From positions 122,373,812 to 122,437,811 of the forward strand of contig OZ023273.1 in assembly GCA_964007475.1 (NCBI GenBank): a stretch of DNA of 64,000 nucleotides. Reading direction: 5' to 3'. The notes under the pieces were generated by a model. The model searched no databases and was not told where the DNA came from. It was given only the letters and a program-made list of their open reading frames with translations. This document shows positions 9,626-19,890 of the stretch, piece after piece. The translations under genes and the position numbers were made by a program. Every line of letters begins with the position of its first letter. Positions within the stretch are counted from its first letter, which is position 1. The stretch comes from Hybos culiciformis (taxonomy: Eukaryota; Arthropoda; Insecta; Diptera; Hybotidae).

Positions 9626-10615
9626 TAATAAGCCAGAAGGACGGAAGGAGGGTTTCCTTCATAACATAGATAAAGGAAAATTACCGTTTATTACTATACA
9701 TGTAGATCTCGTGGGGCCATTAAATGTATCTAAGCGGGGGCATAAACATATTCTTGCTGTTGTGGACGCTTTTACCAAATTTGTTAAGCTTTACGCTGTA
9801 AAAACAACTAACACATCTGAAGTTATTAAACATCTCAACTCTTATTTTCAAAATTACAGCATACCGAAGCGGTGGATATGTGACAGGGGAACTGCATTTT
9901 CTTCAAAAGCGTTTGCAAACTTTATGGAACTAAAACGAGTTAAATGTGTTTTTAATGCTACAGCTTCACCACAGTCGAACGGTCAAGTAGAACGTATTAA
10001 TGGGATATTTATACCTATGTTGAGTAAACTAACTAATGACACTAATGAATGGGATAAAAGTCTGTCGGGATGTGAATTTTCAATTAATAATACGATAAAC
10101 CGTTCCATTGGAACAACTCCTAGTATGGCTTTATTCGGGGTTAATCAAAAAGGGATGGTTGATGACTGGGTCAGAATAGAGTTAGAGGAAGTGAATGGTA
10201 AATGTGATTCAAGGACTTGAGTGTAATAAGGAATGATATAGAAAGTATTAATAAAAGTCAACAAGAGAAATATAAACGTACATTTGATAAGAAACTGATA
10301 CCTGCTGTTCAATATGTAGTTGGCGATTATGTCGCTGTTCCTATTAAAGTTGTAGAGCCTGGTATAAATCGTCAACTATTACCCAAATATAAAAGTCCTT
10401 ATATAGTAAAGGCTGTGTTGCCTAATGATCGGTATGTTGTGTCAGATATAGAAGGTTATCAACTAACACAGAAATCGTTTCAGGGGGTATTTGCAGCCAC
10501 AGATATGAGGAAATGGGCTTTTGACCCAAATGTAGTTATCGAATCGAATAGGCAGTTTGAAATAATTAACTCGGCGGCGAGTTGTGTCAGGATGAACGAA
10601 CTGTCTCAGCCTTAA
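9626..10615 (+). pseudogene. gypsy integrase catalytic core and C-terminal domain remnant
   Basis: The core keeps all three catalytic acidic residues in order: Asp in HVDLVGP (codon 9705-9707), Asp in CDRGTAF (9882-9884) and Glu in NGQVERING (9990-9992). The last two are 36 codons apart, the classic DD35E spacing. A frame change near 10215 leads into the C-terminal domain (VGDYVAVPI ... KYKSPYIVKAVLPNDRY), ending at 10615, just past the start of the right LTR at 10602. The core is open for about 200 codons and is the best preserved part of the element. Confidence 0.86.
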
Positions 10616-10818
10616 AAATGATGCTATTAATTAAATATTGTACTAGATTTAAGAACGGTAGCCACCTATAGGATTTTGTAAAGTGGACTATTAAATTTAA
10701 ATTATCATTAGTAGAACGAAAAGAAAACTGTACAGATGATTAAGAAAAATAAGAAAAGAATTAAATAAAAATAATTTTAAAGAAAAGTAAAGCTGTTTAA
10801 TTTCAAAAGAAGACGACA

Positions 10819-12212
10819 GCTCAAACAAAATGAAGCTCTCTTGGAAGCAGTTTCATCGTCTTCCAAAATTTCTAAGACTCAACCGACAATTTTAAAATAC
10901 GCTAAGCGAACATCTATGGCTGAAATAGTAGCTCGGTTATGTGCTTTGCATGGGTTTTCAATTTCTGGTGTTTGTAAAAGTTCGTTTATAAGGGAAAGTT
11001 TGAATGCCCGTGGCTATCAGTTGCCTAGAAACAAAACTAATGTTATGAAACTCATACACGATTATTATGAATTAGTAAAATTGGAAATCATAAAAAAAAT
11101 AAATTTGTACAAAAACGAAAATTCATTATTAAGTTTGACACTTGATGAATGGACAAGTTTCAAAAATTGACGATATTTGAACATAAATATACATTATTCG
11201 AACGGCAGCCACGAAAACTTAGGTCTGATCAGAAATTATGGTAATTGTTCAGCTGAAGTTTAAAAAAAGCTACTTCAACAACCAGTTTCAAAATCAATTT
11301 AAGTGATGTTTTGGCCGTAACAACCGATGGAGCATCAGTTATGAAAAAATTTGGTCACGAGTCGTCATTTATGGTTCATCAATTATGCTTAAATCATGGT
11401 ATTCAACTTGCAATTTGTGACATTATTTACAAAAAAACATCAAAACCTTTGGGTGATTTTAATGCCGACAAGTGATTTTAATGCCGATGTTTTAGAGTTT
11501 TCTTCTGCAGAAGAATCTGATGAAGACTTAGATTTTGAAAACTGTGACGATGAATATATAGCCGTTGAAGAGAATGATGATGATGCTAACTTACCAGCAA
11601 ATACTGAAATCATTTTGGAAGAGCAGGAAGATTTTAAGGCAGCTTTGAACATTGTCCGAAAAATTGTTAAAGTTTTTTAAAAAATCAGCCGTAAAAAACT
11701 GTGTGCCTCAAAAACATATTAAAAATGAACATAGAAAAGAGCTCAATCTCATGTTGGATTCTCAGACTAGGTGGAACAGTATAGCTCCAATGTTAGAGCG
11801 GTATTTATTGTTGAAATCGTGTGTTAAAAAAGCATTGGTAGACCTAAATTCCCAGTAAAAATAAACGAAAATGAAATTATAAAGATGCAGGAATTGTTAA
11901 GTGTTTTAAAACCAGTACAATTGGCAATTGAAGCACTGGGTACAAGAGATTGTAATCTTGTTACTTCAGAAGGAAGTTTCTCTTTAATTCCGTTGACCAC
12001 CATAGTTATGGAGGATTTTTTTCTAAGTCATCAATTTCCGCGATTTCTAAAATAGCAAAGAACTTGGTAATCCAGTATTTTTCCAATAATCGTGAAATAG
12101 ATTATGATTCGAACATAATTGATGAAAAATCCGGAAATGATACAACTTTGCCATCACCATCAGCTACAAGTAATTTATTAAAGGAGTCTTTGGCAAGTGC
12201 AATAATTACGTA
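10819..12212 (+). pseudogene. hAT transposase remnant
   Basis: Begins in frame right after the gypsy LTR (LKQNEALLEAVSSSSKISKT) and continues TILKYAKRTSMAEIVARLCA ... LSLTLDEWTSFKN, a stop, then RYLNINIHYS. This is the LT.D.WTS...YL.I..H block of hAT transposases. Further on come 'TTDGASVMKKFGH' and 'HQLCLNHGIQLAIC'-type sequence in shifted frames, an acidic insert (about 11480-11630), and LDSQTRWNSIAPMLERYLLL, the conserved 'TRWNS' region. Stops and frameshifts (near 11170, 11265, 11395, 11680, 11858) rule out a functional enzyme. No N-terminal BED finger is visible to the left of the gypsy insertion. Confidence 0.8.
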
Positions 12213-12351
12213 ACAGAAAACAATGGAGCCAGTAAAATATTTTTTTTTAGATTTGAAAAAAATTCCCGGGAAAACCCGGTATTTCCTAAATTTTCATTCC
12301 CGAATCCCGGGATTGAAAAAAAGTCGGGAAACAGCACCCACTATAGGTAAT

Positions 12352-12553
12352 ATTATTAAATTTGTTATTGCTTTAAGTAAGTTAAGAAAATTTTATAAAA
12401 AATATTGCACGATAACATAACATTCCCTGGAGCTCAATATATTGTTTATTTAATTTATTATTTGTACACATTATGTGCCCATGATAATCAAAACTCGATT
12501 TTTTCATAAAAAGAGGAAAACTTTATGAAAATTTTAATTGTTATATTTTCATT
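12352..12553. repeat. Resumed 5'-flanking sequence of the gene A duplication unit
   Basis: Continues the flank interrupted at 3940. It matches about 18245-18432 next to gene B (shared stretches aaatttgttattgctttaag and caaaactcgattttttcat), so the duplicated unit extends this far upstream of the gene. It is cut off by the assembly gap. Confidence 0.8.
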
Positions 12554-12753
12554 NNNNNNNNNNNNNNNNNNNNNNNNNNNNNNNNNNNNNNNNNNNNNNN
12601 NNNNNNNNNNNNNNNNNNNNNNNNNNNNNNNNNNNNNNNNNNNNNNNNNNNNNNNNNNNNNNNNNNNNNNNNNNNNNNNNNNNNNNNNNNNNNNNNNNNN
12701 NNNNNNNNNNNNNNNNNNNNNNNNNNNNNNNNNNNNNNNNNNNNNNNNNNNNN
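12554..12753. other. Assembly gap (200 N)
   Basis: Exactly 200 unresolved bases, a round number typical of a scaffolding placeholder, so the true gap length is unknown. Reading frames crossing it have no meaning. Confidence 0.97.
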
Positions 12754-13740
12754 ACAAAATCAAACCTAAGGGAAGAATTGTGTCGGCGGTATTTGAAAAA
12801 TAAAAAAGTAATAAAAAAAGTATCAAAATCAATTCTTATATCCACCAATATTTAGTTTATTTTATTATAACCCTAAATATTAATAATTATTAATAATTTT
12901 TGGAAGAAATCACTTTTTTTTTTAACTTTGAAAAAAAGCTGCCATTATGTCTCCATACAAAATTTGTTGTCGGCAAAAGAAAATTTGAACTATTTAAATG
13001 CAATAAATTATATTTTTTTAGCTAAGTACAAAAGTAATTATTGGACAGTGTAAAATTATTTGTTCTATTTTTAAGATCAAATTTTGGTGTCTGGCTGTCC
13101 GATCATTGTATCGGTTTTTTTACTGTTTTTGGTTGTCGGTGTTTTTTCTAGCTCATGATATTTTAAGTTAAATATGCATTTTTAGTTAAAAACGAAAAAA
13201 AAAAACAAAAATAATTTTACAAAACGGTTACTAATTTATATAAAAAATTAAATCCATGTAAATTTTCTTAAAAAATTTTTTTTTTTGTTTTTTAGAAGAA
13301 AAATGGTAAGTAAAGTTTTTGATTGTCAGGAGTGAGAATATACTTTTTTGACAATTTATGCAAAAAAAAGGAATATCCGAAATTAAAACACAAAGGGAGT
13401 GTTTATTATTTAAATGATGACCATGTATTGTCAACTTTTTCAAATTATTCCAAAATAATTAGTAATATTTATTGATTTAAAAAAATTACATGATATGTCA
13501 TGAGTAAGAAATTTCAGTTAATAGGAAATTTCTAGCTCTTACAAAATTTCTAGCTCATGACAAATTTTTGAATTTTTATTTAAAAAAAGCAAAAAAAAAA
13601 TTTTTTTTAGATAACCATCAAATTATTAAGATAGTCAACTAAATTTTGCACAAGATAAGACTATTTTCAGTGCTTTTGGTGTTTTTTTTTTTAAATTTTT
13701 TTTTTGATTTTTTCCACAAGGTTTGATTTTGTCCCATATA
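12754..13740. other. AT-rich non-coding DNA between units A and B
   Basis: No convincing gene. It holds long A and T runs and three copies of a 'tagctcatgac' / 'tctagctcttac' motif (about 13140-13560). It is not obviously homologous to the rest of the window. From about 13740 it passes into sequence shared with unit C. Confidence 0.6.
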
Positions 13741-13874
13741 TATATTATATACATATTAAATAGTAGTTTTGGTTAAAATTGTATACTAAGATCAAATTAA
13801 TATGAAATGATGTAATAATAATTTAAATTCTAAATTAAATCAGATAAAAACTTTTTTAGAGCTTAAACTAAAAA
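13740..13874. repeat. Unit B copy of the unit C downstream flank, left part
   Basis: From tatacatattaaa onward this matches 20980-21108 with a few changes, up to the shared end 'agagcttaaactaaaa'. In unit C the sequence then continues directly as cgaaattaaaag; here that continuation is at 15942, with a LINE in between. Confidence 0.85.
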
Positions 13875-13876
13875 AA

Positions 13877-14683
13877 TCAGCATCTTCAAATGCTGTTACT
13901 ACTAAACGCAATTTTTTGCAAAGTAGCATAAATCACGACCTTTCCAAAATTTCACAATGGGGTCTTCTCAACAGAGTTGAGTTCAACGCATCCAAAAGTC
14001 AATGCTGCCTAATTTCTAGAAAGCTGACAAATTTTGATCCCCAATTTTCTTTTCAAGGCGAAAGTATTGCCAAATCTGGAAGCCTTGACATTTTAGGTTC
14101 GAAAATAACTAGCGATTTAAGCTGGAAAATTCATATTTTCGAAACGGCAAAAAACGCAGCGAAATGTCTTGGTTTTTTAAAAAGATGTATACAATACTTT
14201 CCCCCCTCTGATCTCTTAAACATTTATAAATCCTACATACGACCAAAATTAGAATACAATTCGCATATATGGGCTGGTGCTCCCAAAACCCATCTCGAAT
14301 ACCTGGACAAAGTTCAGAGGAGGGCTATTAGATTGATAAACAATCACCAAACCACCAGCTCATTAACTTCACTCAACCACCGTCGTAATGTAGGTTCACT
14401 TTCCATTTTTTATAAATACTTTGTTGGAATGGATACGTGTTCCCTGGAAGTAAAAGCCCCACTTCCTCAACTTCAAGTATTTTCACGTCAAACACGTACC
14501 GCTTCAACGTCACACCCATTCTTCGTCAAAATTCCCAGATGTGATAGAACGAGCTTTGGAGATTCGTTTTCAATTCGCACCTCGACAATATGGAATGCTC
14601 TCCCATCAAAACTGTTCCCAACAGCTGGCGGACGTTTGATTTACGACTTGCGCCGCTTTAAGAAGAGTGTAAATGATTACCTA
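13877..14683 (+). pseudogene. LINE reverse transcriptase C-terminal part
   Basis: Open from the truncation point for about 269 codons. It reads like the end of CR1/jockey-group ORF2: DLSKISQWGLLNRVEFNASK, IYKSYIRPKLEYNSHIWAGA, LDKVQRRAIRLIN, LNHRRNVGSLSIFYKYF, then TSTIWNALPSKLFP and RRFKKSVNDYL. The catalytic RT motifs lie upstream of the truncation and are absent. The last few codons of the open frame (14684-14707) come from the MITE inserted in the final stretch of the ORF. The exact clade is uncertain. Confidence 0.85.
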
Positions 14684-15809
14684 CACTCAAAAAAAAAACA
14701 TCCGTAAAAAGCTAATGTTTTATGTCCGTTGAAATTTCATTCACTAAAAGTTGTTGAATTCAACGGGTTTTACGTTAAAAGATACCATTTTTAACCGTAT
14801 TACGGATGTTTCATCAAAAAATTCAACTACGGACTACGGTAAGACTTGATGAAGTAAAGTCCTTAAAATTGAGCTGAAGAGTAACAAGGAAATTGTTAAA
14901 ACTAACAACAATTTATTAATTTCAACGAAAAAAATCGTATATATTTTTTTAATGAAAGTTTAATAACAAGCCCATAAAATATTAACGTTTTATGTTTCCT
15001 TATTATCTACGGATACTCTTATACTTTTACGGGAAACTCCTTAACCCCTATAAATAATTTAAATTAATTCGCATGTATAGAAACCGAATTTATATTGTCT
15101 ATTAATACATTGTTGTATATCACTGACATAGCTCAGTGGAAGAATTCATAACATTGAACAAAGCGGTTAAGCAACGCCTCGTTGTGATAGAACTTAGATG
15201 GGTGACCATTCAAATAAAAAAAAAAACAATATAAAAACTATAATATAAAAACAAAAAAAGCTTTAAAAAACTAAAAAAAAAAAACTAAAAAAAAAAAAAC
15301 AAAAAAAAAACAAAAAAAACAAAAAAACAGAAAAAAAAACAAAAAAAAACAAAAAAAACAAAAAAAAACAAAAAAAAAAACAAAAAAAAAACAAAAAAAA
15401 AAAAAACAAAAAAAAAACAAAGTATAAAACCGTAATTTTAACATTTTTTTTGTTGTACCAAGGATTTAGTCCGTAAAATTAATATTACGGGATAATCTCT
15501 TAAAGTTAAGAAAATTTATTAAAATTCTACGGGTACTCCTTTAAAGTAATTTTAACAACATACATCGATAAGATTTATGGAGTTTCCCTTAAAATTTTCC
15601 GTACTTTTCAATTTCTTAAAACTTTATGGACTACTCCGTAAAGTTTACTTATGTTTTCGTTAACTTTTTAACATTTATTTTTACGGAAAATTCAATAATT
15701 TTTAATTGTTATTTCCAACAACATTTTCCACTGGTTCACTTTCACATGATTTTTCCGTTAGCTTTAACGGAAGAATATATAGCTTTTACGGTTGTTTTTT
15801 TTTGAGTGA
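14684..15809. mobile_element. 1.1-kb TA-flanked MITE (Tc1/mariner-type) inside the LINE
   Basis: Left end CACTCAAAAAAAAACATCCG, right end (reverse complement) TCACTCAAAAAAAAACAACC, between two TA dinucleotides (14682-14683 and 15810-15811). The uninterrupted sequence 'gattacctactaactgtccc', visible in the antisense LINE copy near 52140-52155, is the empty site with a single TA. The interior is non-coding: inverted 'ccgtaaaa' motifs, a very A-rich (CAAAAAAAA)n block at 15220-15420, and a 5S rRNA-like stretch near 15160-15210. Confidence 0.85.
15160..15212 (+). other. 5S rRNA-like fragment
   Basis: The stretch contains ggttaagcaacgcctcgttg and, a few bases later, acttagatgggtgacca. In insect 5S rRNA the internal control region has the same arrangement: 'TTAAGCARCGTC...' followed by 'ACTTAGATGGGxGACC'. 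An A-box-like 'tagctcagtgg' lies just upstream (about 15128). This may be a captured 5S/SINE piece in the MITE. Identification is by eye only. Confidence 0.4.
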
Positions 15810-15941
15810 TACTAACTGTCCCACTTTTTAATCCCGTCTAAACTTCCAGTCCTCATTACCAAATCCACACTTCTTATAGTATAAAAGGTATCCCACCTAA
15901 TGATTTGGTAACTTTAATAAAAAAAAAAAAAAAAAAAAAAA

Positions 15942-16441
15942 CGAAATTAAAAGTATTATAGAATAATATTGCAGATTGTAACTAAAATATTTAATGAAAA
16001 TAAATATTTTATTATTATATTAAATTATGCAAAATACGTATATTAAAATAATTTTTATATGAAAATGATATTTCGTCATCTCAATTTTGATAGTGGGACA
16101 TTGTAATTTTTGTAATAATAAAAGAAAATTTTATTTGCATATAGTTTCTTTTCTTATACACATTTTTCTCAGTAATTTTAGGTATTTTTTCATGAATTGG
16201 AACTACATATATTTTTTACAAAATTAAGATTTTTAAGTAGGTACTTAGAATCTAGTATAAGATTAATCTTTTAACGAGATCCTCGTGAAAGATTTACTAT
16301 ATTAATTTTATGTATAATTCAAATGATAACAATTAATAAACGAAAAAAAAATTATTTCTAATATATGTACAAATGTATGAATTTTGTATGTAATACAAAG
16401 ATTTTTTTTTTGTTTATATTTTTCAAAAATTAAAAATTTTA
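15942..16441. repeat. 3' flank of gene B, almost identical to the 3' flank of gene C
   Basis: Matches 21109-21612 over about 500 bp with only a handful of differences, although the coding sequences of B and C differ strongly over most of their length. No gene is visible in it. The part from about 16299 is also shared with the flank of gene A (from 1374). Confidence 0.88.
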
Positions 16442-18086
16442 TTATGCAAAAGCTTTATTAATAATATCATTGGTATCACATGTATCATCAAACATTGGAT
16501 CACCTTTTTTGCAATTGAAATGTTCTGAGAAAAGACTGTTATATTTAAAGAATTTAATTAAACCAGGATATATATTATTCGACGCATGGTAGTCACAAGA
16601 ATTTCGCGCTAAAGCCAAAAAATAAGCTTTATATTGATTCAATCCCATTTCATCCAACATAATCTTCTGTTCATTTTCTTCTGGTAAATTCGCTAAATAT
16701 TCTAGATAATTTTTTTGACCTAAACCATATGGAATAATATTCCTTAAAAATTTTTCACTTTCCAAATAATTTTCTTGTATACATTTTTCAGGCATTATCT
16801 GATACGACGGCTTCAAGCCAAAGTTGAACTAATGTCGAACTGTAATAATATAATGATGGCTTATCAATTGCTGTTGACAATTTTAAAGTCAGTTCTATAT
16901 ACTTATGTCGAATACGGTCTCTATAATTACAATTTTTTAGTAATTTATTTAAATAGAATAAAGTTTTTATTTTATGATCTTTATCAACATTAAGCAAACT
17001 ATAAATTTCATTTATTTTATCTTTTGATAATATTTCATCAATATTCTCCAGCATAGTAATTTCTGGAAGTACTGTTTCTTGCAACACATATTCAGATTTT
17101 ATATTGAAAACATTCGGTAAGTCTTCAAAATTTTTTTTAAATGTTTTCAGGGTGTTTATATGTCTTAAAATATCAATTTGATTAACATTTTTTAAATTTT
17201 TTCTAGCTATAATAGGTGCAAATACCGTCATTGTTAGTCCTTCAATATATTCGGCGATTTTTACAATTCCAAAAAAATGTATTATCAAATAATTAGTAAC
17301 AACTTGAGGGTCTGTATCTCTTACCAGTTCCAAAAATTGTTTAACATCCTTTATATCTAAAACATTGAGTTTTTTTGTTTCCAGTTCTTCAGCACTCAAA
17401 TCTAACTCTTCTGAAAGTCTGTTAAAATATTCATTCCAATTGAAAAATGGTATTTCTGATTTTAACGCCTCAATATTTGAAAAATAAGTTTCCTTGTAGT
17501 CCTTTGAATGATTTTTAATATCTGATACTTTTTTAGAAAAATCCACAATTGAGCTAAACATTTTTTTAACATTATCATCAATTTTCACACCAAGTTTTTG
17601 AGCAAAATTTGTTAATTTTTGTTCATCAAAATAACGTCGTGCGTCTAATGAAAGAGTTATTTTACCATCACAGAAATCTACCGGATTTAGTACCAAATAA
17701 CTAGCTCTTTCTAATAAATGAGCAATTTCTTTTTCATCAGCTGCTTGTGCTAATGGCCAATTATTATATTCTTTCAAAAAGTCAATATCTTTGAATATAG
17801 TTTTCAGGTCGATACCATCATTGCATAATTCATAAAAATTAACAACCATTTGCTCTAGTTTTGTTTCAGGTTCCTTTATATAAGTTTTCATTTCATATTG
17901 TGCTGTGTCAAGTTCCAATTTTCCACAAACATATTTACTAAAATCTTCACATGGATTAACTGTCGAATCAACATGGTTCTGAATATCCTTTAAATAATTG
18001 AATAATTCATTATTTTTTGAAACTGGGCTTCCCAAACTATACTCTACAGTTAGAAGAATTAAAAAAAAATTAAACTTTTTAAGCAT
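16442..18086 (-). pseudogene. Neprilysin-like (M13) copy B, frameshifted
   Basis: Same gene as copy A, with a signal peptide (MLKKFNFFLILLTVEYSLGS) and the NPCEDFSKYVCGKLE signature. The first frame is open from 18086 to 16788 (432 codons) and ends QLWLEAVVSDNA-stop. The C-terminal part continues in another frame (PEKCIQENYLESEK ... SEHFNCKKGDPMFD) to the stop at 16442. Relative to copy A about 20 bp are missing at the junction (near 16797-16803), just after 'gataat', which shifts the frame. A truncated secreted protein is possible, but cysteine changes (one conserved Cys lost, two new ones) suggest relaxed constraint. Like copies A and C it has no HExxH. A sequencing error is unlikely because a 20-bp block is absent. 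Confidence 0.82.
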
Positions 18087-18102
18087 TTCGATTGAAAGAT
18101 AC

Positions 18103-18141
18103 TGCACTGAAAATAAATGTTTAATGTTCCTTCTATTTATA
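18103..18141 (-). promoter_or_regulatory. Core promoter of copy B
   Basis: Canonical TATAAATA (18134-18141) 48 bp from the ATG on the minus strand and initiator TTCAGTG (18103-18109) 24 bp further on. It appears intact even though the coding frame is broken, so transcription may persist. Confidence 0.65.
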
Positions 18142-18432
18142 GTGAGAGCTTATCTGTCTCTTGGGTCAACATAATGTTTATTTAGAAAATAATATTAGTT
18201 TAATTTAATAATAATTTGAATAAATAAGTATATAAGAACGGTAATATTACTAAATTTGTTATTGCTTTAAGTAAGTTAAGAAATTTTTATAGAATGCTAA
18301 GATAACATTCACTTGAGTTCAATATATTGATTAATTTTATTTATTATTTATAAACATTTATGTGCCCATCAATAATCAAAACTCGATTTTTTCATTAGAA
18401 AAGGAAAATTTTATTTGTTATATTTTCATTAA
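18142..18432. repeat. 5' flank of gene B, paralogous to the split flank of gene A
   Basis: Matches 3806-3940 and then 12352-12553 without interruption (junction near 18236-18245, 'gaacggtaatattac'). It therefore preserves the pre-insertion state of the hAT target site. No coding sequence. Confidence 0.85.
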
Positions 18433-18905
18433 ATGGTTAAAGCATACAATATAGTTAAATTTAAATAAGCATGTTACATGTATGTAATTATATAAATATA
18501 TGTGTATTATGGTCGGGCTGCCCGTTCGGGCTAGATAAAAAAAAAACACATATCCGTTACGATAGTACATAAAAGACCTATTATTGTTTTTAAAAATATT
18601 GAAAAAGAATTATTATAAAAATTGTTTATATTTAGAAAAAACGACTTTCTTTTCCTAACTTTCAGTATTGCAATTTTGGTTTTAATTTTTATATTTTTAG
18701 TGATCAATATTATTAATTTATAGTTTAATATTAAATAACAAGAAAAAATAATTTAGTTAGGAAGTGCTCTAAAATTCAGCATCGCTAAACAAACAAATAC
18801 AGAATTTATAAATGAAAACAGTTTTCACTGCAAAAAATTGTTAAAATTATCACTTTACTTATGTAATTTTTTGTATTAATCTGAAAATTGTATTAATCTG
18901 AAAAT
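18433..18905. other. AT-rich non-coding DNA
   Basis: No gene seen. A short GC-rich piece 'ggtcgggctgcccgttcggg' lies near 18510-18530 in otherwise AT-rich DNA. Duplicated 'ttgtattaatctgaaaatt' lies just before the Helitron. Confidence 0.5.
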
Positions 18906-19890
18906 TCTCTATGTCTCTGTTTCTCTGTTTCTCTGTTTCTCTGTTTCTCTGCTTCTCTGTTTCTCTGTTTCTCTGTTTCTCTGCTTCTCTGTTTCTCTGT
19001 TTCTCTGTTTCTCTGTTTCTCTGTTTCTCTGTTTCTCTGTTTCTCTGTTTCTCTGTTTCTCTGTTTCTCTGTTTCTCTGTTTCTCTGTTTCTCTGTTTCT
19101 CTGTTTCTCTGTTTCTCTGTTTCTCTGTTTCTCTGTTTCTCTGTTTCTCTGTTCCTCTGTTTCTCTGTTCCTCTGTTTTTCTGTTTCTCTGTTTCTCTGT
19201 CCTCAATCACGCCTAAACCGCTGGACCGATTTGGCTGAAATTTTGAACTTAAGTTGCATTGGACCCCGAGATGGTTATAGGTTATAGGGTACTAGAAATT
19301 TTTCGGAGGCTTCGATGAGGGGGTACCTTAGAATCCGGTTTTGCAATTTAGGTTTATTCCGATAAACTGTTGTATCGTTGGACCCGAAAAGCCTATTTAA
19401 AAAACTGGATGTTGAAAGGCCCCCAACCGTTGTCACAGGGCTGAATTCGGGGGCTATACAACAAATTTTGAAATTTTGAAAATAAGGAGCCTAGATACTC
19501 GAGATGGTTATAGGGTACTAGAAATTTTGATCCGAGGCCCCGACGGGAGGGCTACCTTAGAAGCCGGATTTTTCAATTTAGGTATATTCAGATAAAATGT
19601 AGCGTTGGACCCAAAAAGCCTATTTCAAAAACTGGATATTGAAAGGCCCCCAACCGTTGTTCCAGGACTCAGTTTGGGGGCTATACAACAAATTTCGAAA
19701 TTTTGAAAATAAGAAGCCTAGAGACCCGAGATGGTTATACGGTACTAGAAATTTTGATCCGAAGTACCGACTTGGGGATATGTAGCAAATTTCGAAATTC
19801 CGATTTTTTTACTGCCCAAAATCTGGACAAAAGTGTTTTGGTATTAATATAAGTGCGGTACTACCGAGCGAAGCCGGGTATTTCGACTAG
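18906..19890 (+). mobile_element. Non-autonomous Helitron
   Basis: The 3' end shows the Helitron pattern: a GC-rich subterminal stretch (gagcgaagccgggtatttcg) followed by the terminal CTAG at 19887-19890, with T as the next host base. The 5' end is placed at TC (about 18906) in 'attctctatg', after which a 10-bp minisatellite takes up the first ~290 bp. The 'cacgcctaaaccgctggacc ... gatttggctgaaat' module (from about 19208) is widespread in insect Helitrons. The interior has a duplicated ~230-bp unit starting at each 'gagatggttata' (about 19269, 19500 and 19727). No Rep/helicase is encoded, so it would need trans-acting enzyme. Confidence 0.72.
18916..19202. repeat. 10-bp minisatellite (CTCTGTTTCT), about 29 copies
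   Basis: Highly regular (TTTCTCTG + TT) array with a few single-base variants (cttctct, tcctct). Because the unit is 10 bp and lacks stops it is open in several frames on both strands, producing artificial 100-codon frames rich in EKQRNR or LFLCFSVS. These are not genes. Confidence 0.95.

Larger units (their letters stand above)
4551..10818 (+). mobile_element. Ty3/gypsy LTR retrotransposon, degenerate, inserted in the hAT element
   Basis: The left LTR begins TGTCGCAGCCTTAAAAA at 4551, the right LTR begins TGTCTCAGCCTTAAAAA at 10602, and both end in AAGAAGACGACA (6849 and 10818), so each has TG...CA ends. Where they can be compared the LTRs differ at about 8 of 135 positions, so the insertion is old. 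The left LTR is interrupted by a 375-bp MITE and by about 1.7 kb of other DNA; the right LTR is 217 bp. The order gag - protease - (RT lost) - RNase H - integrase is that of Ty3/gypsy. Flanking bases gttc / gctc may be a decayed 4-bp target duplication. After the right LTR the hAT transposase resumes in frame. Confidence 0.88.
3941..12343 (+). mobile_element. hAT transposon carrying nested insertions
   Basis: Left end TAGTGGGTCTTTCCCGGG, right end (reverse complement) TAGTGGGTGCTGTTTCCCG, flanked by near-identical 8-bp direct repeats gaggtaat (3933-3940) and taggtaat (12344-12351), as expected of hAT. The unit around gene B gives the empty site: flanking sequence continues uninterrupted there at about 18230-18250 (tataagaacggtaatattac). 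Decayed hAT transposase sequence lies at 10819-12212. A gypsy element (4551-10818) accounts for most of the length. The direction is that of the transposase remnant. Confidence 0.85.
13875..15941 (+). mobile_element. 5'-truncated non-LTR retrotransposon (LINE)
   Basis: Inserted between 'agcttaaactaaaa' and 'cgaaattaaaag', which are contiguous in unit C (about 21108). It ends in a ~23-base poly(A) tail (15919-15941) after a short 3' UTR (15812-15918). It is truncated at the 5' end within the reverse transcriptase, as is usual for target-primed reverse transcription. A MITE (14684-15809) splits the end of the coding part from the 3' UTR. A second, antisense copy at 52028-52347 joins the two parts directly and so confirms the boundary. 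Confidence 0.9.

Noticed and set aside
10145..10375. 76-codon minus frame
   Set aside because: Antisense to the gypsy integrase C-terminal domain.
12488..12855. Frames spanning the N run
   Set aside because: They consist mostly of unknown bases.
16775..16993. 72-codon plus-strand frame, and similar plus frames at 3656 and 23219
   Set aside because: Antisense shadows of the neprilysin-like genes.
18859..19216. Long frames on both strands rich in EKQRNR or LFLCFSVS
   Set aside because: Pure translation of the 10-bp minisatellite, which has no stop in several phases; not a gene.
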